Shown here in pieces: positions 56,001 through 64,000 of a stretch of DNA of 64,000 nt. The first letter of the stretch is position 1, and each line of letters opens with the position of its first letter. Under the pieces are notes generated by a model. The model ran no database searches. It saw only the letters and a list, made by a program, of their open reading frames with translations, and was not told where the DNA came from. The stretch lies in the NCBI RefSeq assembly GCF_007830155.1, contig NZ_VLKY01000010.1, forward strand, positions 62,001-126,000. The letters are read 5' to 3'. A program made the position numbers and the translations under genes. The stretch comes from Pseudomonas duriflava (GTDB lineage Bacteria; Pseudomonadota; Gammaproteobacteria; Pseudomonadales; Pseudomonadaceae).

Positions 56001-56215
56001 CCTCGTTTGCGTTCATCATGGGCGTAGTTCCGCTGGTTCTATCGACCGGTGCAGGTGCCGAGATGCGACATGCCATGGGTGTGGCCGTGTTCTCGGGCAT
56101 GCTGGGTGTAACCTTCTTCGGGTTGCTGTTGACCCCGCTGTTCTATGTCCTGATTCGTGCATTCGTCGAGCGCCGCGCTGAGCGTCGCGCCGCTGCACAG
56201 GAGGCGCTGGTATGA
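53039..56215 (+). CDS. mexF: RND efflux inner-membrane pump MexF
   Basis: A 1058-residue HAE1-type proton-driven pump with 12 membrane helices and two large periplasmic loops. It starts FIKRPIFAAVLSLITLIAGA. The proton-relay aspartates are in [19 protein letters not shown] near residue 410, and KNAILIVEFAKD is near 955. In P. aeruginosa MexF exports chloramphenicol, fluoroquinolones, trimethoprim and a quinolone signal precursor. The ATG at 53039 has AAAGGA upstream. The stop overlaps the oprN start (ATGA). Length and sequence agree with MexF (1062). Confidence 0.95.
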   Translation: MNFSQFFIKRPIFAAVLSLITLIAGAISLFQLPISEYPEVVPPTVVVRATFPGANPKVIGETVAAPLEQAMNGVEKMLYMSSQATADGKMTLTITFALGTDLDTAQVQVQNRVTRTLPKLPEEVQRLGVTADKASPDLAMVVHLTSPDERYDMLYLSNYALINIKDELSRLDGVGDVQLFGQGEYSLRVWLDPNKVASRGLTATDVVTAIREQNRQVAAGSLGAPPSATDNSFQLAINTQGRLVTEEEFENIIVRAGPQGEITRLRDIARIELGSNQYALRSLLNNKPAVAIPIFQRPGSNAIDLSNQVRAKMAELKQSFPQGVDYSIVYDPTIFVRGSIEAVVHTLFEAIVLVVLVVVLFLQTWRASIIPLAAVPVSLVGTFALMHMFGFSLNALSLFGLVLAIGIVVDDAIVVVENVERNIGLGLSPVAATQRAMREVTGPIIATALVLCAVFVPTAFISGLTGQFYQQFALTIAISTVISAFNSLTLSPALAAVLLKSHDAPKDGFSRLLDKLFGRWLFAPFNRMFERASHGYVGIVTRVLRRGSIALVVYAGLLALTVFGMANTPTGFVPQQDKQYLVAFAQLPDAATLDRSENVIKRMSELALKHEGVEATVAFPGLSINGFTNSPNSGIVFVTLKPFEDRKDPSLSASAIAAQLNGEFASIQESIIAIFPPPPVQGLGSIGGFRLQVEDRGNLGYEALFAQTQNVLAKARQLPELAPQSLFTSYQVNVPQIDANIDREKAKTHGVAISDIFDTLQVYLGSLYANDFNRFGRTFQVNVQGDQQFRLEPEHIGQLKVRNNMGDMVPLSTFVKISDTAGPDRVMHYNGFITAEINGAPAPGYSSGQAEAALEKLLKEELPNGMTYEWTELTYQQILAGNTALLVFPLCVLLAFLVLAAQYESWSLPLAVILIVPMTLLSAITGVILSGGDNNIFTQIGLIVLVGLACKNAILIVEFAKDKQEEGMNRVAAVLEACRLRLRPILMTSFAFIMGVVPLVLSTGAGAEMRHAMGVAVFSGMLGVTFFGLLLTPLFYVLIRAFVERRAERRAAAQEALV

Positions 56216-57603
56216 AAATACTGTTACCCACCCTCTTGGCCTTGGCCGTTAGCGCCTGTGCCGTAGGGCCCACTTATCACGCTCCCCAGAATGCCCCCGT
56301 CTCACTAAGCGCAGTGAGTGCGCCAGGTTACGATGCGTCACGCTTCGAAGCGCGCTGGTGGCGACAGTTCGAAGATCCGACGCTTGACCAACTTGTCCAG
56401 CGCTCGCTCAATGGCAACCGCGAAATCCAGGTCGCCTATGCTCGTCTACGCTCGGCACGGGCCTTGCGGGACGACACGGCCAACGACCGCTTCCCAACCG
56501 TGACCAGCCGCGCCAGCAGTGAAGTTGGCAAGGCACAACAGCCTGGCTTTACTGAAGATCGGGTCAATGCCGACCGGTATGATTTGGGCCTGGACATGCT
56601 CTGGGAGGTAGACCTCTTCGGTCGCATCCAGCATCAGCTAGAAGCCAGTGAGGCCCAGGCCGGTGTGGCTGAGGCCGAACTGCATCAGCTTCAGGTCAGC
56701 CTGATTGCCGAGCTAGTAGATGCTTATGGTAAGTTGCGAGGCGCTCAGCTGCGCGAGCGCATCGCCCGGGAGAATCTCAAGAACCAGGAGGCCTCCCGCC
56801 GGTTGACGCAGACACTGAACGAGGCAGGCATCGGTACCGAGCTGGATGTGCTTCGTGCGGATGCACGTCTGGCCTCGACTCAGGCCAGCCTGCCGCAACT
56901 CCAGGCCGAGGAAACACGTGCACGGAATCGGATTGCCACGCTTCTGGGCGAGCGCCCGAATGCCCTGAGTGTGGATCTTTTGCCCAGGCCGCTTCCCGCT
57001 ATTGCAAAGACATTACCCATAGGTGATCCCAGTGAACTGCTTCGTCGCCGTCCGGACATTCAGGCGGCTGAACGCCAGCTTGCCGCTGCTACAGCTAACG
57101 TAGGAGTAGCGACGGCTGATCTGTTTCCTCGCGTCAGTCTCAGTGGCTTTCTAGGCTTTACTGCCGGACGCGGCTCACAAATCGGCTCCTCCGCTGCACG
57201 CGCCTGGGGATTGGGTCCGACCTTGACCTGGCCTGCCCTGGACCTCGGTAGCGTTCGGGCGCGCTTGCGCAGTGCCCAGGCAAACGCTGATGGTGCCCTG
57301 GCTACGTATGAACAGCAGGTGCTGGTTGCACTAGAGGAAACCGCCAATGCCTTCAGCGATTACAGCAAGCGCCAGGAGCGATTGCAGTCGTTGATTCGGC
57401 AGTCAGAGGCCAGCCGTGCCGCTGCCGAGCAGGCGTCGATCCGTTACCGGGAAGGTAATGTGGACTTCCTCGTTCTGCTGGATGCCGAACGAGAGCGGCT
57501 ATCCGCAGAGGATGCCCAGGCACAGGCTGAAGTCGATCTCTACCGCGGCATCGTCGCCATCTACAAGGCCCTCGGAGGCGGCTGGGATATTCCCGACGCC
57601 TAA
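56212..57603 (+). CDS. oprN: outer-membrane efflux channel OprN
   Basis: A 463-residue TolC/NodT-family lipoprotein: signal and lipobox LLALAVSACAVGPTY (cysteine at residue 16), then two repeats of helical barrel sequence ending ALGGGWDIPDA. RRRPDIQAAERQLAAATANV is a family hallmark. It forms the outer-membrane exit of the MexEF pump. It is the last gene of the operon, overlapping mexF by four bases. Confidence 0.93.
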   Translation: MKILLPTLLALAVSACAVGPTYHAPQNAPVSLSAVSAPGYDASRFEARWWRQFEDPTLDQLVQRSLNGNREIQVAYARLRSARALRDDTANDRFPTVTSRASSEVGKAQQPGFTEDRVNADRYDLGLDMLWEVDLFGRIQHQLEASEAQAGVAEAELHQLQVSLIAELVDAYGKLRGAQLRERIARENLKNQEASRRLTQTLNEAGIGTELDVLRADARLASTQASLPQLQAEETRARNRIATLLGERPNALSVDLLPRPLPAIAKTLPIGDPSELLRRRPDIQAAERQLAAATANVGVATADLFPRVSLSGFLGFTAGRGSQIGSSAARAWGLGPTLTWPALDLGSVRARLRSAQANADGALATYEQQVLVALEETANAFSDYSKRQERLQSLIRQSEASRAAAEQASIRYREGNVDFLVLLDAERERLSAEDAQAQAEVDLYRGIVAIYKALGGGWDIPDA

Positions 57604-57622
57604 CTATAGCTATTAACAGTTA

Positions 57623-57682
57623 AAGGCGACTCTATCGCCTTGGCCCGCGATCTTTGCTCCTTGGGTCGCGGGCTTTTTCTTT
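57623..57682. terminator. two hairpins between convergent efflux operons
   Basis: The first stem, AAGGCGA / TCGCCTT (57623-57629 with 57635-57641), is followed on the minus strand by TTTAAC and may serve opmB. The second, GCCCGCGA / TCGCGGGC (57643-57650 with 57666-57673), is followed on the plus strand by TTTTTCTTTT and is the probable oprN terminator. Confidence 0.82.
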
Positions 57683-57711
57683 TGGGCTTTGGCGTTTATT
57701 GCAAGGCTCGA

Positions 57712-59196
57712 TCAATCTGCCAAAGACGCTACCGGATCGCGCTGCAGATCGCTCGCATCCCAACCGCCGCCCAAAGCCGTAATCAATTGCACGCTAGCAG
57801 TCAGACGGCTACCCAGCAGAGTCAGGTTAGTCCTCTCGTTGGTCAGCGCCGTCGTCTGCAGGGTCACCACATCAAGGTAATCGATCAGGCCGGCCTGATA
57901 CTGATTTTCCGCCAACCGCAAGGACTCGCGAGCCGACTCCAGCGCCTCCTGGCGAACGCCTGACTCTTCATCCAGTACGGTTAGCTGGACAAGGTAATCC
58001 TCTACCTCTCTAAAGCCATCCAGCACCGTCTGGCGATATTGCGCTACCGTTTGGTCATAGGTCGCTTCAGCCTGCTCGAGCTGGGCCCTACGGGCACCAA
58101 AGTCAAACAAGGTAAGGTCAAATGCCGGACCGATCGACCAGAACCGGTTAGGTGTACTGACCAGACCGCCCCATTTGTCTCCGCTATAGCCACCAGAGGC
58201 GGTTAGCGACAGGCTTGGAAAGTAAGCGGCCTTGGCGACACCGATTTCTGCATTGGCCGACATCACTTGCCGCTCCGCCTGGGCAATATCCGGACGACGC
58301 TGCAACAGTTGAGAAGGCACGGTTACCGGAATCGCTGGCAATGCCGGAATACTGTCTACAGCTGCCAGGCTGAACTCCGCCGGCGGTACGCCAACCAAAA
58401 CGGCAATGGCATTTTCCAGTTGTGCACGCTGGTATTTCAGATCGATCAGATCGGCCTGAGTGCTCTTGAGCTGAGTTGTAGCCTGGGCTACGTCAGCGCG
58501 TGCTGTCATCCCCGCACGATACTGGTTTTCGGTCACGCGCAGCGAACGCTCATACGCCTGCAAGGTAGCCTGGAGCAGCCGCTGCTGGGCATCCAGTACC
58601 CGCAACTGAAAATAATTCTGAGCCAGCTCCGACTGCAGGCTGAGTTTGGTTGCGGCCAGTTCGGCAACGCTGGCCTGAGCACTGCCTGTCTGTGACTCCA
58701 CACTCCGCCGCACTTCGCCCCAGAGATCAATAACCCAGCTTACGCCTAGGCTTGCATCAAAGCTGTTGCTAGTCTGCGAGCTGCTGGAGGTCGTGATTTC
58801 CGTACCGTCCTGAGTGACGTAGCGCGACGTACTGCTTCCACCGCCTTGCCCCGAACGGCTCATGCTCGTTCCGCCGGTAATCGTTGGAAAAAACGACGAA
58901 CGTGCACTGCGAACTAGCGCACGGGCCTGCCGGTACTGTGCCTCATACTGTGCTAGGGTCTGGTTGGACGCTTGCAGGCGCTGCATCAGATCACTCAGCG
59001 TAGCGTCGCCATATACTTCCCACCAGGCGCCCCGGTGTGCGGCATCGCTCGGCTGAGCCACTTGCCACCCCTCGGCATGTTTGAACGCGACAGGTGTGCT
59101 CACCTGAGGACGCTGATAGTCAGGCCCTACGGTACAACCGCCTAAAGCCAGTGCGATAGTCAGGCCCAGGTAATGGCGACGGGCAAAAAACGTCAT
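57712..59196 (-). CDS. opmB: outer-membrane efflux channel OpmB
   Basis: A 494-residue NodT-family outer-membrane lipoprotein. The signal ends in LALGGCTVGPDY (lipid-bearing cysteine near residue 21). Hallmarks are LLQRRPDIAQAERQVMSANA and the end ITALGGGWDASDL. A serine/threonine/glycine-rich insert (residues about 115-140) interrupts the first repeat. Its ATG overlaps the muxC stop (ATGA). In P. aeruginosa opmB follows muxABC in the same order and has 498 residues. Confidence 0.9.
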   Translation of the reverse strand: MTFFARRHYLGLTIALALGGCTVGPDYQRPQVSTPVAFKHAEGWQVAQPSDAAHRGAWWEVYGDATLSDLMQRLQASNQTLAQYEAQYRQARALVRSARSSFFPTITGGTSMSRSGQGGGSSTSRYVTQDGTEITTSSSSQTSNSFDASLGVSWVIDLWGEVRRSVESQTGSAQASVAELAATKLSLQSELAQNYFQLRVLDAQQRLLQATLQAYERSLRVTENQYRAGMTARADVAQATTQLKSTQADLIDLKYQRAQLENAIAVLVGVPPAEFSLAAVDSIPALPAIPVTVPSQLLQRRPDIAQAERQVMSANAEIGVAKAAYFPSLSLTASGGYSGDKWGGLVSTPNRFWSIGPAFDLTLFDFGARRAQLEQAEATYDQTVAQYRQTVLDGFREVEDYLVQLTVLDEESGVRQEALESARESLRLAENQYQAGLIDYLDVVTLQTTALTNERTNLTLLGSRLTASVQLITALGGGWDASDLQRDPVASLAD

Positions 59197-62100
59197 GTCG
59201 ATTTCTCCATGGGCGCGTGCCCCTGCCAACCAGCCCAGCGGCGATTGAACCAGTGACGCAAACGATCCAGATACAGATAAATAACCGGGGTGGTATATAA
59301 CGTCAGCAGTTGGCTACCAACCAGGCCACCGATGATGGTAATCCCGAGCGGACGACGCAACGGCGCATCGCCACCAGTTCCCAGTAGCAGTGGTAAAGCA
59401 CCGAGAACAGCTGCCAGCGTGGTCATCATGATGGGCCGAAAGCGTTTTACGCAGCCATCCAGAATCGCCTCGCGCGGCGCCAGCCCCAGGCGGCGCTCCG
59501 CATCCAGCGCAGAGTCCACGATCATGATGGCATTCTTCTTCACAATACCAATCAGCAGGATGATGCCGATCAGCGCAATCAGCGTGAATTGCGTATTGAA
59601 CAGTTGCAGTGCCACGAGCGCCCCCACCCCGGCGGACGGCAATGTCGACAGAATGGTCAAGGGATGAATGTAGCTTTCGTACAGGATGCCCAAGACAATA
59701 TAGACCGCTACCAGGGCCGCGATAATAATCAGAGGCATGGCGCTCTGGCTCTGCTGGGCCAGGCTGGCATTTCCCGCAAAAACAGTCTGCAGGTCGATAG
59801 GTAGCTTCAACGGTAATACCGCCTCGCGAATCGCCGTACGGGCCTGTTCGATACTGACATCCTGAGCCAGCTCGAAAGAGAACGTACTCGCCGCAAATTG
59901 GCCGTCATGCGCAACCCTAAGCGGCGCATTATCGAAGCGGTAACGCGTGAAGCTCGACAACGGCACGCGATTCCCTTCACCAGTAATTACATATACCTGG
60001 CTTAAGATATCTACACTCTGCTTGTACGGGTCGGCTACTCCAAGCACCACATGGTACTGGTTACGGTCCTCATAAATAGTCGAAACCTGTCGCTGGGCGA
60101 AGGAGTTGTTCAGCACGGCGCTGATCATTTCCATATCCACTCCAAGCCGACTGGCCGTATCACGGTCGATGTCCAGATGCAGCTCTACGCCTTTATTCTG
60201 GTAATCGCTGTTTACATCGACAATTTGCGGCACCTTACGCAGCACACCTTCGATCTTGGGTATCCAGGTCTTCAATAGTTCGAGATCATCGCTTCGGACG
60301 GTGTACTGATACGAGCCATTTCCCTCGCGCCCACCGGCCCTGAAGTCCTGTGAAGGCACGAGAAACAGCGAGGAGCCTGCTACCTGGCCCGCCGCCTTGC
60401 GTAACCGTGCCGCCACGGCCGTAATGGGTTCTCGTTCGCTCACGTCTTTAAGGGTGATAAAGAACGAACCACTGTTTGTCGACGAACCACCCGGCCCACG
60501 GCCACCCGTAAAACCAAGAACGTTCTGCACTGCCGGATCGGCCATGAGGATCTGCCGGTACGCTTCCATCTTGGCCTGCATGCCGCTAAAGGAAATCCCC
60601 TGGTCCGCCATGGCGAAGCCGCGCAGGCGGCCGGTATCCTGATCAGGCAAAAACCCCTTGGGTATGATGGCGTACAGGTAGACGTTGAGGCCGATCGTCA
60701 AGGCCAGAATTACCATCATCAAGAGCGAATGATCGAGCGCCCAAGCCAAACTGTTGCGGTAACGCTGCACCATGCTGGCGATGAAACGACTCGCCCGTCG
60801 GTTGGCCGGCGTGTCCTTGCTGGGCTTGCGTGCGCGCAGCAAGCGTGCGCACAGCATGGGAGTCAGGGTCAGCGACACGAGCATCGAGACCAGCACCGCA
60901 ACGGATAAGGTCACCGCAAACTCGCGGAACAGGCGGCCAATGACGCCGGTGAGCAAGAGGATGGGCAAGAACACCGCCACCAGCGACAGGCTCATGGAAA
61001 GTACAGTGAACCCTACCTCACGTGCGCCAAGCAATGCAGCCTGGAAGGGCTTCTCACCCTCCTCGATCCGCCGAGCGATGTACTCCACAACAACGATAGC
61101 ATCGTCCACTACAAACCCGGTGCATACGATCAGAGCCATCAGCGACAGGTTGTTGAGCGAGAAATTGCACAGGTACATCACGGCAAAGGTCCCGACCAGC
61201 GAAATGGGCACCACAATGCTGGGAATAAGCGTGGCGCGTAGATCTTGCAAGAATAGGAAGACCACTAGGATAACCAACGCGACGGACACCATCAGCGTGA
61301 ACTCTGCTTCGTGCAGGGACGAGCGGATACCTGGGCTGCGATCATCCATGATCTTTAGGCTGACCTTATCACCCAAACTTTCCTGCAGAGCCGGTAGATC
61401 GGCACGAATACCGTCAATGGTTTCGATGATATTAGCGCCAGCCTGACGGGAGATCAGAATGAGAATGGCAGGCGAATTATTCGAAAAACCCAGGTTGCGA
61501 GTGTCTTCTACCGAGTCGGTGATGGTGGCAACATCACTGAGCCGTGCAACATGGCCGTCGCGGGTGCGAATAATCAAAGGTCGATAGTCGCTGGCACGGT
61601 TCAAGCGGGAATTTGCATCGATTTCCCAATGCAAGTCGCCCCGCTCAAATGCCCCTTTAGGTGTATTCGAGTTGGCGGCAGCAATAACGGTACGGACATC
61701 ATCCAGTGACAATCCGTAGTGGTTGAGTGCGTCAGGGTTGAGATCGATCCGTACAGCAGGTGCCGAGCTGCCACCTACGCTTACCTGTCCCACCCCTTTG
61801 GCAGAAGCCAACTTGAGCGCAACGGTGTTAGAGGCCAAGTCATACAACGTCCCTTTATCCAGTACATCGGACGTAAGCGCTAATACCATGATCGGCATAT
61901 CGGCCGGGTTGATCTTGCGGTATGTCGGGTTGCTTGGCATTCCTGTCGGTAACGACGGTACGGCCGCATTAATAGCTGCCTGCACTTCCCTTGCGGCGCC
62001 ATTGATGTCCTTGTTCAGATCGAACTGGAGGATCACCATGGCACTGCCTTGCGAACTTGTCGACGTCATCTCGGTGATACCTGAGATACGTCCCAGGGAC

Positions 62101-62306
62101 CGCTCTAGCGGTGTGGCCACGGACGAAGCCATGGTTTCCGGACTGGCACCCGATAATGTGCCCGTCACCACGATCGTAGGAAAGTCAACCTGGGGTAAAG
62201 GCGCAACCGGAAGCAGGCCAAACGCCAGCCAACCCGATAAGACAATGGCCAGGGTCAAAAGCAGCGTTGCGACCGGCCGACAGATAAAGAGCGCCGAGAA
62301 ATTCAT
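59193..62306 (-). CDS. muxC: RND efflux inner-membrane pump MuxC (MdtC-like)
   Basis: A 1037-residue RND pump with 12 membrane helices. It starts [20 protein letters not shown], has the proton-relay pair in [20 protein letters not shown] near residue 405 and [15 protein letters not shown] near residue 945, and ends [13 protein letters not shown]. As in MdtBC, it works with a second, different RND protein (MuxB, next gene) rather than alone. The system exports aztreonam, macrolides, novobiocin and tetracycline in P. aeruginosa. It overlaps both neighbours by four bases. Confidence 0.92.
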   Translation of the reverse strand: MNFSALFICRPVATLLLTLAIVLSGWLAFGLLPVAPLPQVDFPTIVVTGTLSGASPETMASSVATPLERSLGRISGITEMTSTSSQGSAMVILQFDLNKDINGAAREVQAAINAAVPSLPTGMPSNPTYRKINPADMPIMVLALTSDVLDKGTLYDLASNTVALKLASAKGVGQVSVGGSSAPAVRIDLNPDALNHYGLSLDDVRTVIAAANSNTPKGAFERGDLHWEIDANSRLNRASDYRPLIIRTRDGHVARLSDVATITDSVEDTRNLGFSNNSPAILILISRQAGANIIETIDGIRADLPALQESLGDKVSLKIMDDRSPGIRSSLHEAEFTLMVSVALVILVVFLFLQDLRATLIPSIVVPISLVGTFAVMYLCNFSLNNLSLMALIVCTGFVVDDAIVVVEYIARRIEEGEKPFQAALLGAREVGFTVLSMSLSLVAVFLPILLLTGVIGRLFREFAVTLSVAVLVSMLVSLTLTPMLCARLLRARKPSKDTPANRRASRFIASMVQRYRNSLAWALDHSLLMMVILALTIGLNVYLYAIIPKGFLPDQDTGRLRGFAMADQGISFSGMQAKMEAYRQILMADPAVQNVLGFTGGRGPGGSSTNSGSFFITLKDVSEREPITAVAARLRKAAGQVAGSSLFLVPSQDFRAGGREGNGSYQYTVRSDDLELLKTWIPKIEGVLRKVPQIVDVNSDYQNKGVELHLDIDRDTASRLGVDMEMISAVLNNSFAQRQVSTIYEDRNQYHVVLGVADPYKQSVDILSQVYVITGEGNRVPLSSFTRYRFDNAPLRVAHDGQFAASTFSFELAQDVSIEQARTAIREAVLPLKLPIDLQTVFAGNASLAQQSQSAMPLIIIAALVAVYIVLGILYESYIHPLTILSTLPSAGVGALVALQLFNTQFTLIALIGIILLIGIVKKNAIMIVDSALDAERRLGLAPREAILDGCVKRFRPIMMTTLAAVLGALPLLLGTGGDAPLRRPLGITIIGGLVGSQLLTLYTTPVIYLYLDRLRHWFNRRWAGWQGHAPMEKST

Positions 62307-64000
62307 CGAATTTCCCCAGAAAAGTCCAGGTCATGCCGATAGCGCCAGCGATTGAAGCGTGCGGCGAGCCGGCTGAATGCCAGGTAAATGACGGGCGTAG
62401 TGAACAAGGTCAACACTTGGCTCACCAGAAGACCACCCACCATGGAAATCCCTAGCGGTTGGCGAAGCTCTGCTCCCGAGCCACTCGCCAACATCAATGG
62501 TAGAGCGCCCAGTAGAGCAGCCATGGTAGTCATCAAAATAGGCCGGAACCGCAACAGACATGCCTGATAAATCGCTTCCTGAGGCGTCTTGCCTTCCCTG
62601 CGCTCGGCGTCCAGGGCAAAGTCGATCATCATGATGGCATTTTTCTTGACGATGCCAATCAACAGAATGATGCCAATGATGGCCACCATGCCGATATCCT
62701 GTCCGCCGACCCATAGTGCCAGAAGCGCTCCTACACCTGCAGAGGGTAAGGTCGAGAGGATCGTAATCGGGTGAATAAAGCTTTCGTAAAGAATACCCAG
62801 CACGATATACATCGTGACGATTGCCGCCAGGATCAACAGCAGCGTGCTCGATAGTGAAGACTGGAAAGCCAATGCCGCACCCTGGAAATCTGTGTCGATA
62901 GTGCCTGGCAATTGCAAATCTTGCTCGGCTTGCTGAATCGCTTCGACTGCTTCGCCCAGGGAGACCTTGTCAGCCAGGTTGAAAGACACCGTAGCCGCCG
63001 GAAACTGACCGGCATGGTTAATAGCCAATAAGGTATTGCGCTCTTCAACATGCGCGATGGCTGACAGCGGGACCTGCCCCGTCGTAGTACTGGTCGTGCC
63101 GTCTGAAGCTGTGGTAGTCGTCGAACTAGGCACATAGATCTGGCTCAACGCCTGTGGCTCTAACTGGAACTGCGGGCCGACTTCCAGTACGACGCGGTAC
63201 TGATTCGCCTGGGTGAAGATAGTCGATATCAGCCGTTGCCCAAAGGCATTGTACAAGGCACTGTCTACGTCGCTCAGGCTAACGCCTAAGCGCGAGGCAT
63301 TGTCTCGGTCTACAGCAATGTAGGCTTGAAGACCGCGCGGCTGTAAGTCGCTGGCGACATCCTTGAGTTGCGGCAGGGTCTGCAATCGCTCGACCAGACG
63401 GGGAACCCACGTTTTCAAGACTTCCAGCGAGGCATCAGTCATGCGGAACTGGTATTGCGTCCGGCTGACCTGATCTTCCACGGTCAGATCCTGCACCGGT
63501 TGCAGGTAGAGCTTTGTATCGGTCTGCTCAACCAAGGCGCTTTGCAAGCGCGCAATAATTTCGGCAGCGCTTGCGTCACGCGCTTCGTGAGGCTTCAGAT
63601 TGATCAACATGCGCCCGGTATTGAGCGTCATATTGTCTCCATCTACACCAATGAATGATGACAGGCTCTGGACATCCGGATCATTCAGTACGATCTGCGC
63701 CAGTTCCTGTTGCCGTCGGGCCATTCCTGCAAAAGAAACGCTCTGGGGGCCCTCTGAAATGGCTTGGATCAGGCCTGTATCCTGCTGCGGGAAAAAGCCT
63801 TTGGGCATGAAAAGGTACAGTACCGCCGTTAGTACCAGCGTACCCACTGCCACCAGCAAGGTTAGCGGCTGATGACGCAGCACCCAGCGTAGTCCCGCGG
63901 CATAGCGGGCAATCAGCCCATCGATAAAGGCTCCCACCTTGCGCGAAAAGCCGCTCTGCTTCTCTTCCGGCACATGACGCAGCAATTTGGCGCTGAGCAT
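62303..64000 (-). CDS. muxB: RND efflux inner-membrane pump MuxB (MdtB-like), 5' part outside window
   Basis: The visible 565 residues are the C-terminal half of an RND pump: membrane-entry segment [35 protein letters not shown] and the end [11 protein letters not shown]. The ATG at the very edge of the window is internal, since homologues have a MSAKLL-like segment in the middle of the protein, so the true start lies beyond 64000. A short serine/threonine-rich segment ([17 protein letters not shown], around residue 300 of the visible part) is unusual. The stop overlaps the muxC start (ATGA). muxA should follow to the right. Confidence 0.9.
   Translation of the reverse strand: MLSAKLLRHVPEEKQSGFSRKVGAFIDGLIARYAAGLRWVLRHQPLTLLVAVGTLVLTAVLYLFMPKGFFPQQDTGLIQAISEGPQSVSFAGMARRQQELAQIVLNDPDVQSLSSFIGVDGDNMTLNTGRMLINLKPHEARDASAAEIIARLQSALVEQTDTKLYLQPVQDLTVEDQVSRTQYQFRMTDASLEVLKTWVPRLVERLQTLPQLKDVASDLQPRGLQAYIAVDRDNASRLGVSLSDVDSALYNAFGQRLISTIFTQANQYRVVLEVGPQFQLEPQALSQIYVPSSTTTTASDGTTSTTTGQVPLSAIAHVEERNTLLAINHAGQFPAATVSFNLADKVSLGEAVEAIQQAEQDLQLPGTIDTDFQGAALAFQSSLSSTLLLILAAIVTMYIVLGILYESFIHPITILSTLPSAGVGALLALWVGGQDIGMVAIIGIILLIGIVKKNAIMMIDFALDAERREGKTPQEAIYQACLLRFRPILMTTMAALLGALPLMLASGSGAELRQPLGISMVGGLLVSQVLTLFTTPVIYLAFSRLAARFNRWRYRHDLDFSGEIR

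Noticed and set aside
63998-64000. ATG at the window edge as the muxB start
   Set aside because: The protein would lack the whole N-terminal half of an RND pump; the codon is an internal methionine.
1-64000. tRNA, rRNA, CRISPR, transposase, integrase or phage genes
   Set aside because: None was found on either strand; the palindromes seen are short and single.

Overview
The window looks like chromosome from a Pseudomonas-lineage gammaproteobacterium of moderate GC content. The evidence is gene content and order. The glgA-treZ-malQ-treY / glgX-ybhP-clsB-ybhN / glgE-treS-glgB block, the mexS-mexT-mexE-mexF-oprN block and the muxB-muxC-opmB block all match arrangements I recall from P. aeruginosa and relatives. 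Species cannot be fixed by reading alone. Coding density is high, and most neighbouring genes in a transcription unit overlap by 1-17 bases, often as ATGA.

Region by region: (1) 1-4284, plus strand: the end of a siderophore-iron reductase followed by an ATPase, a double-length permease and a periplasmic binding protein, i.e. a Fhu-type ferric-siderophore import operon. (2) 4572-15261, minus strand: a complete chemosensory operon reading DosM-like double-signalling-domain soluble receptor, triple CheW, CheB, HEAT protein, CheR, CheY, CheA, STAS protein, CheY and a small membrane receptor. The order closely resembles cluster I of Vibrio cholerae, which builds cytoplasmic receptor arrays; no flagellar genes are nearby. 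(3) 15604-22428, minus strand: a multi-PAS histidine kinase, its LuxR-type response regulator and a six-PAS GGDEF/EAL protein whose GGDEF half has lost key residues. (4) 22874-24195, plus strand: a 43-residue small ORF with its own terminator, and an MscS-type channel.

(5) 24544-49165: an alpha-glucan and trehalose metabolism island. Plus-strand genes make glucan (GlgA), turn it into trehalose (TreY, TreZ) and recycle or debranch it (MalQ, GlgX). Minus-strand genes convert trehalose to maltose and maltose-1-phosphate (TreS fused to a maltokinase), polymerise it (GlgE) and branch it (GlgB). No glgC is in the window. Between them lie a DUF2934 protein, a KGG-repeat stress protein, two unrecognised small or hypothetical genes and a phospholipid-type trio (ybhP, clsB, ybhN) read from the glgX operon. 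An alginate lyase gene (PL7) is broken by a 10-bp tandem duplication.

(6) 49449-64000: two RND efflux systems pointing at each other. mexS is divergent from mexT, which is followed by mexE-mexF-oprN on the plus strand. opmB-muxC-muxB lies on the minus strand and runs off the right edge.

The least explained signals are outside genes: a short element (AGGGCTGGTATTA plus a partly shared downstream part) in three intergenic regions, a 38-bp interrupted palindrome behind mexT, a 50-bp hairpin between the convergent fhu and che operons, and competing hairpins in the glgA leader. No tRNA, rRNA, CRISPR array, transposase or phage gene was seen.
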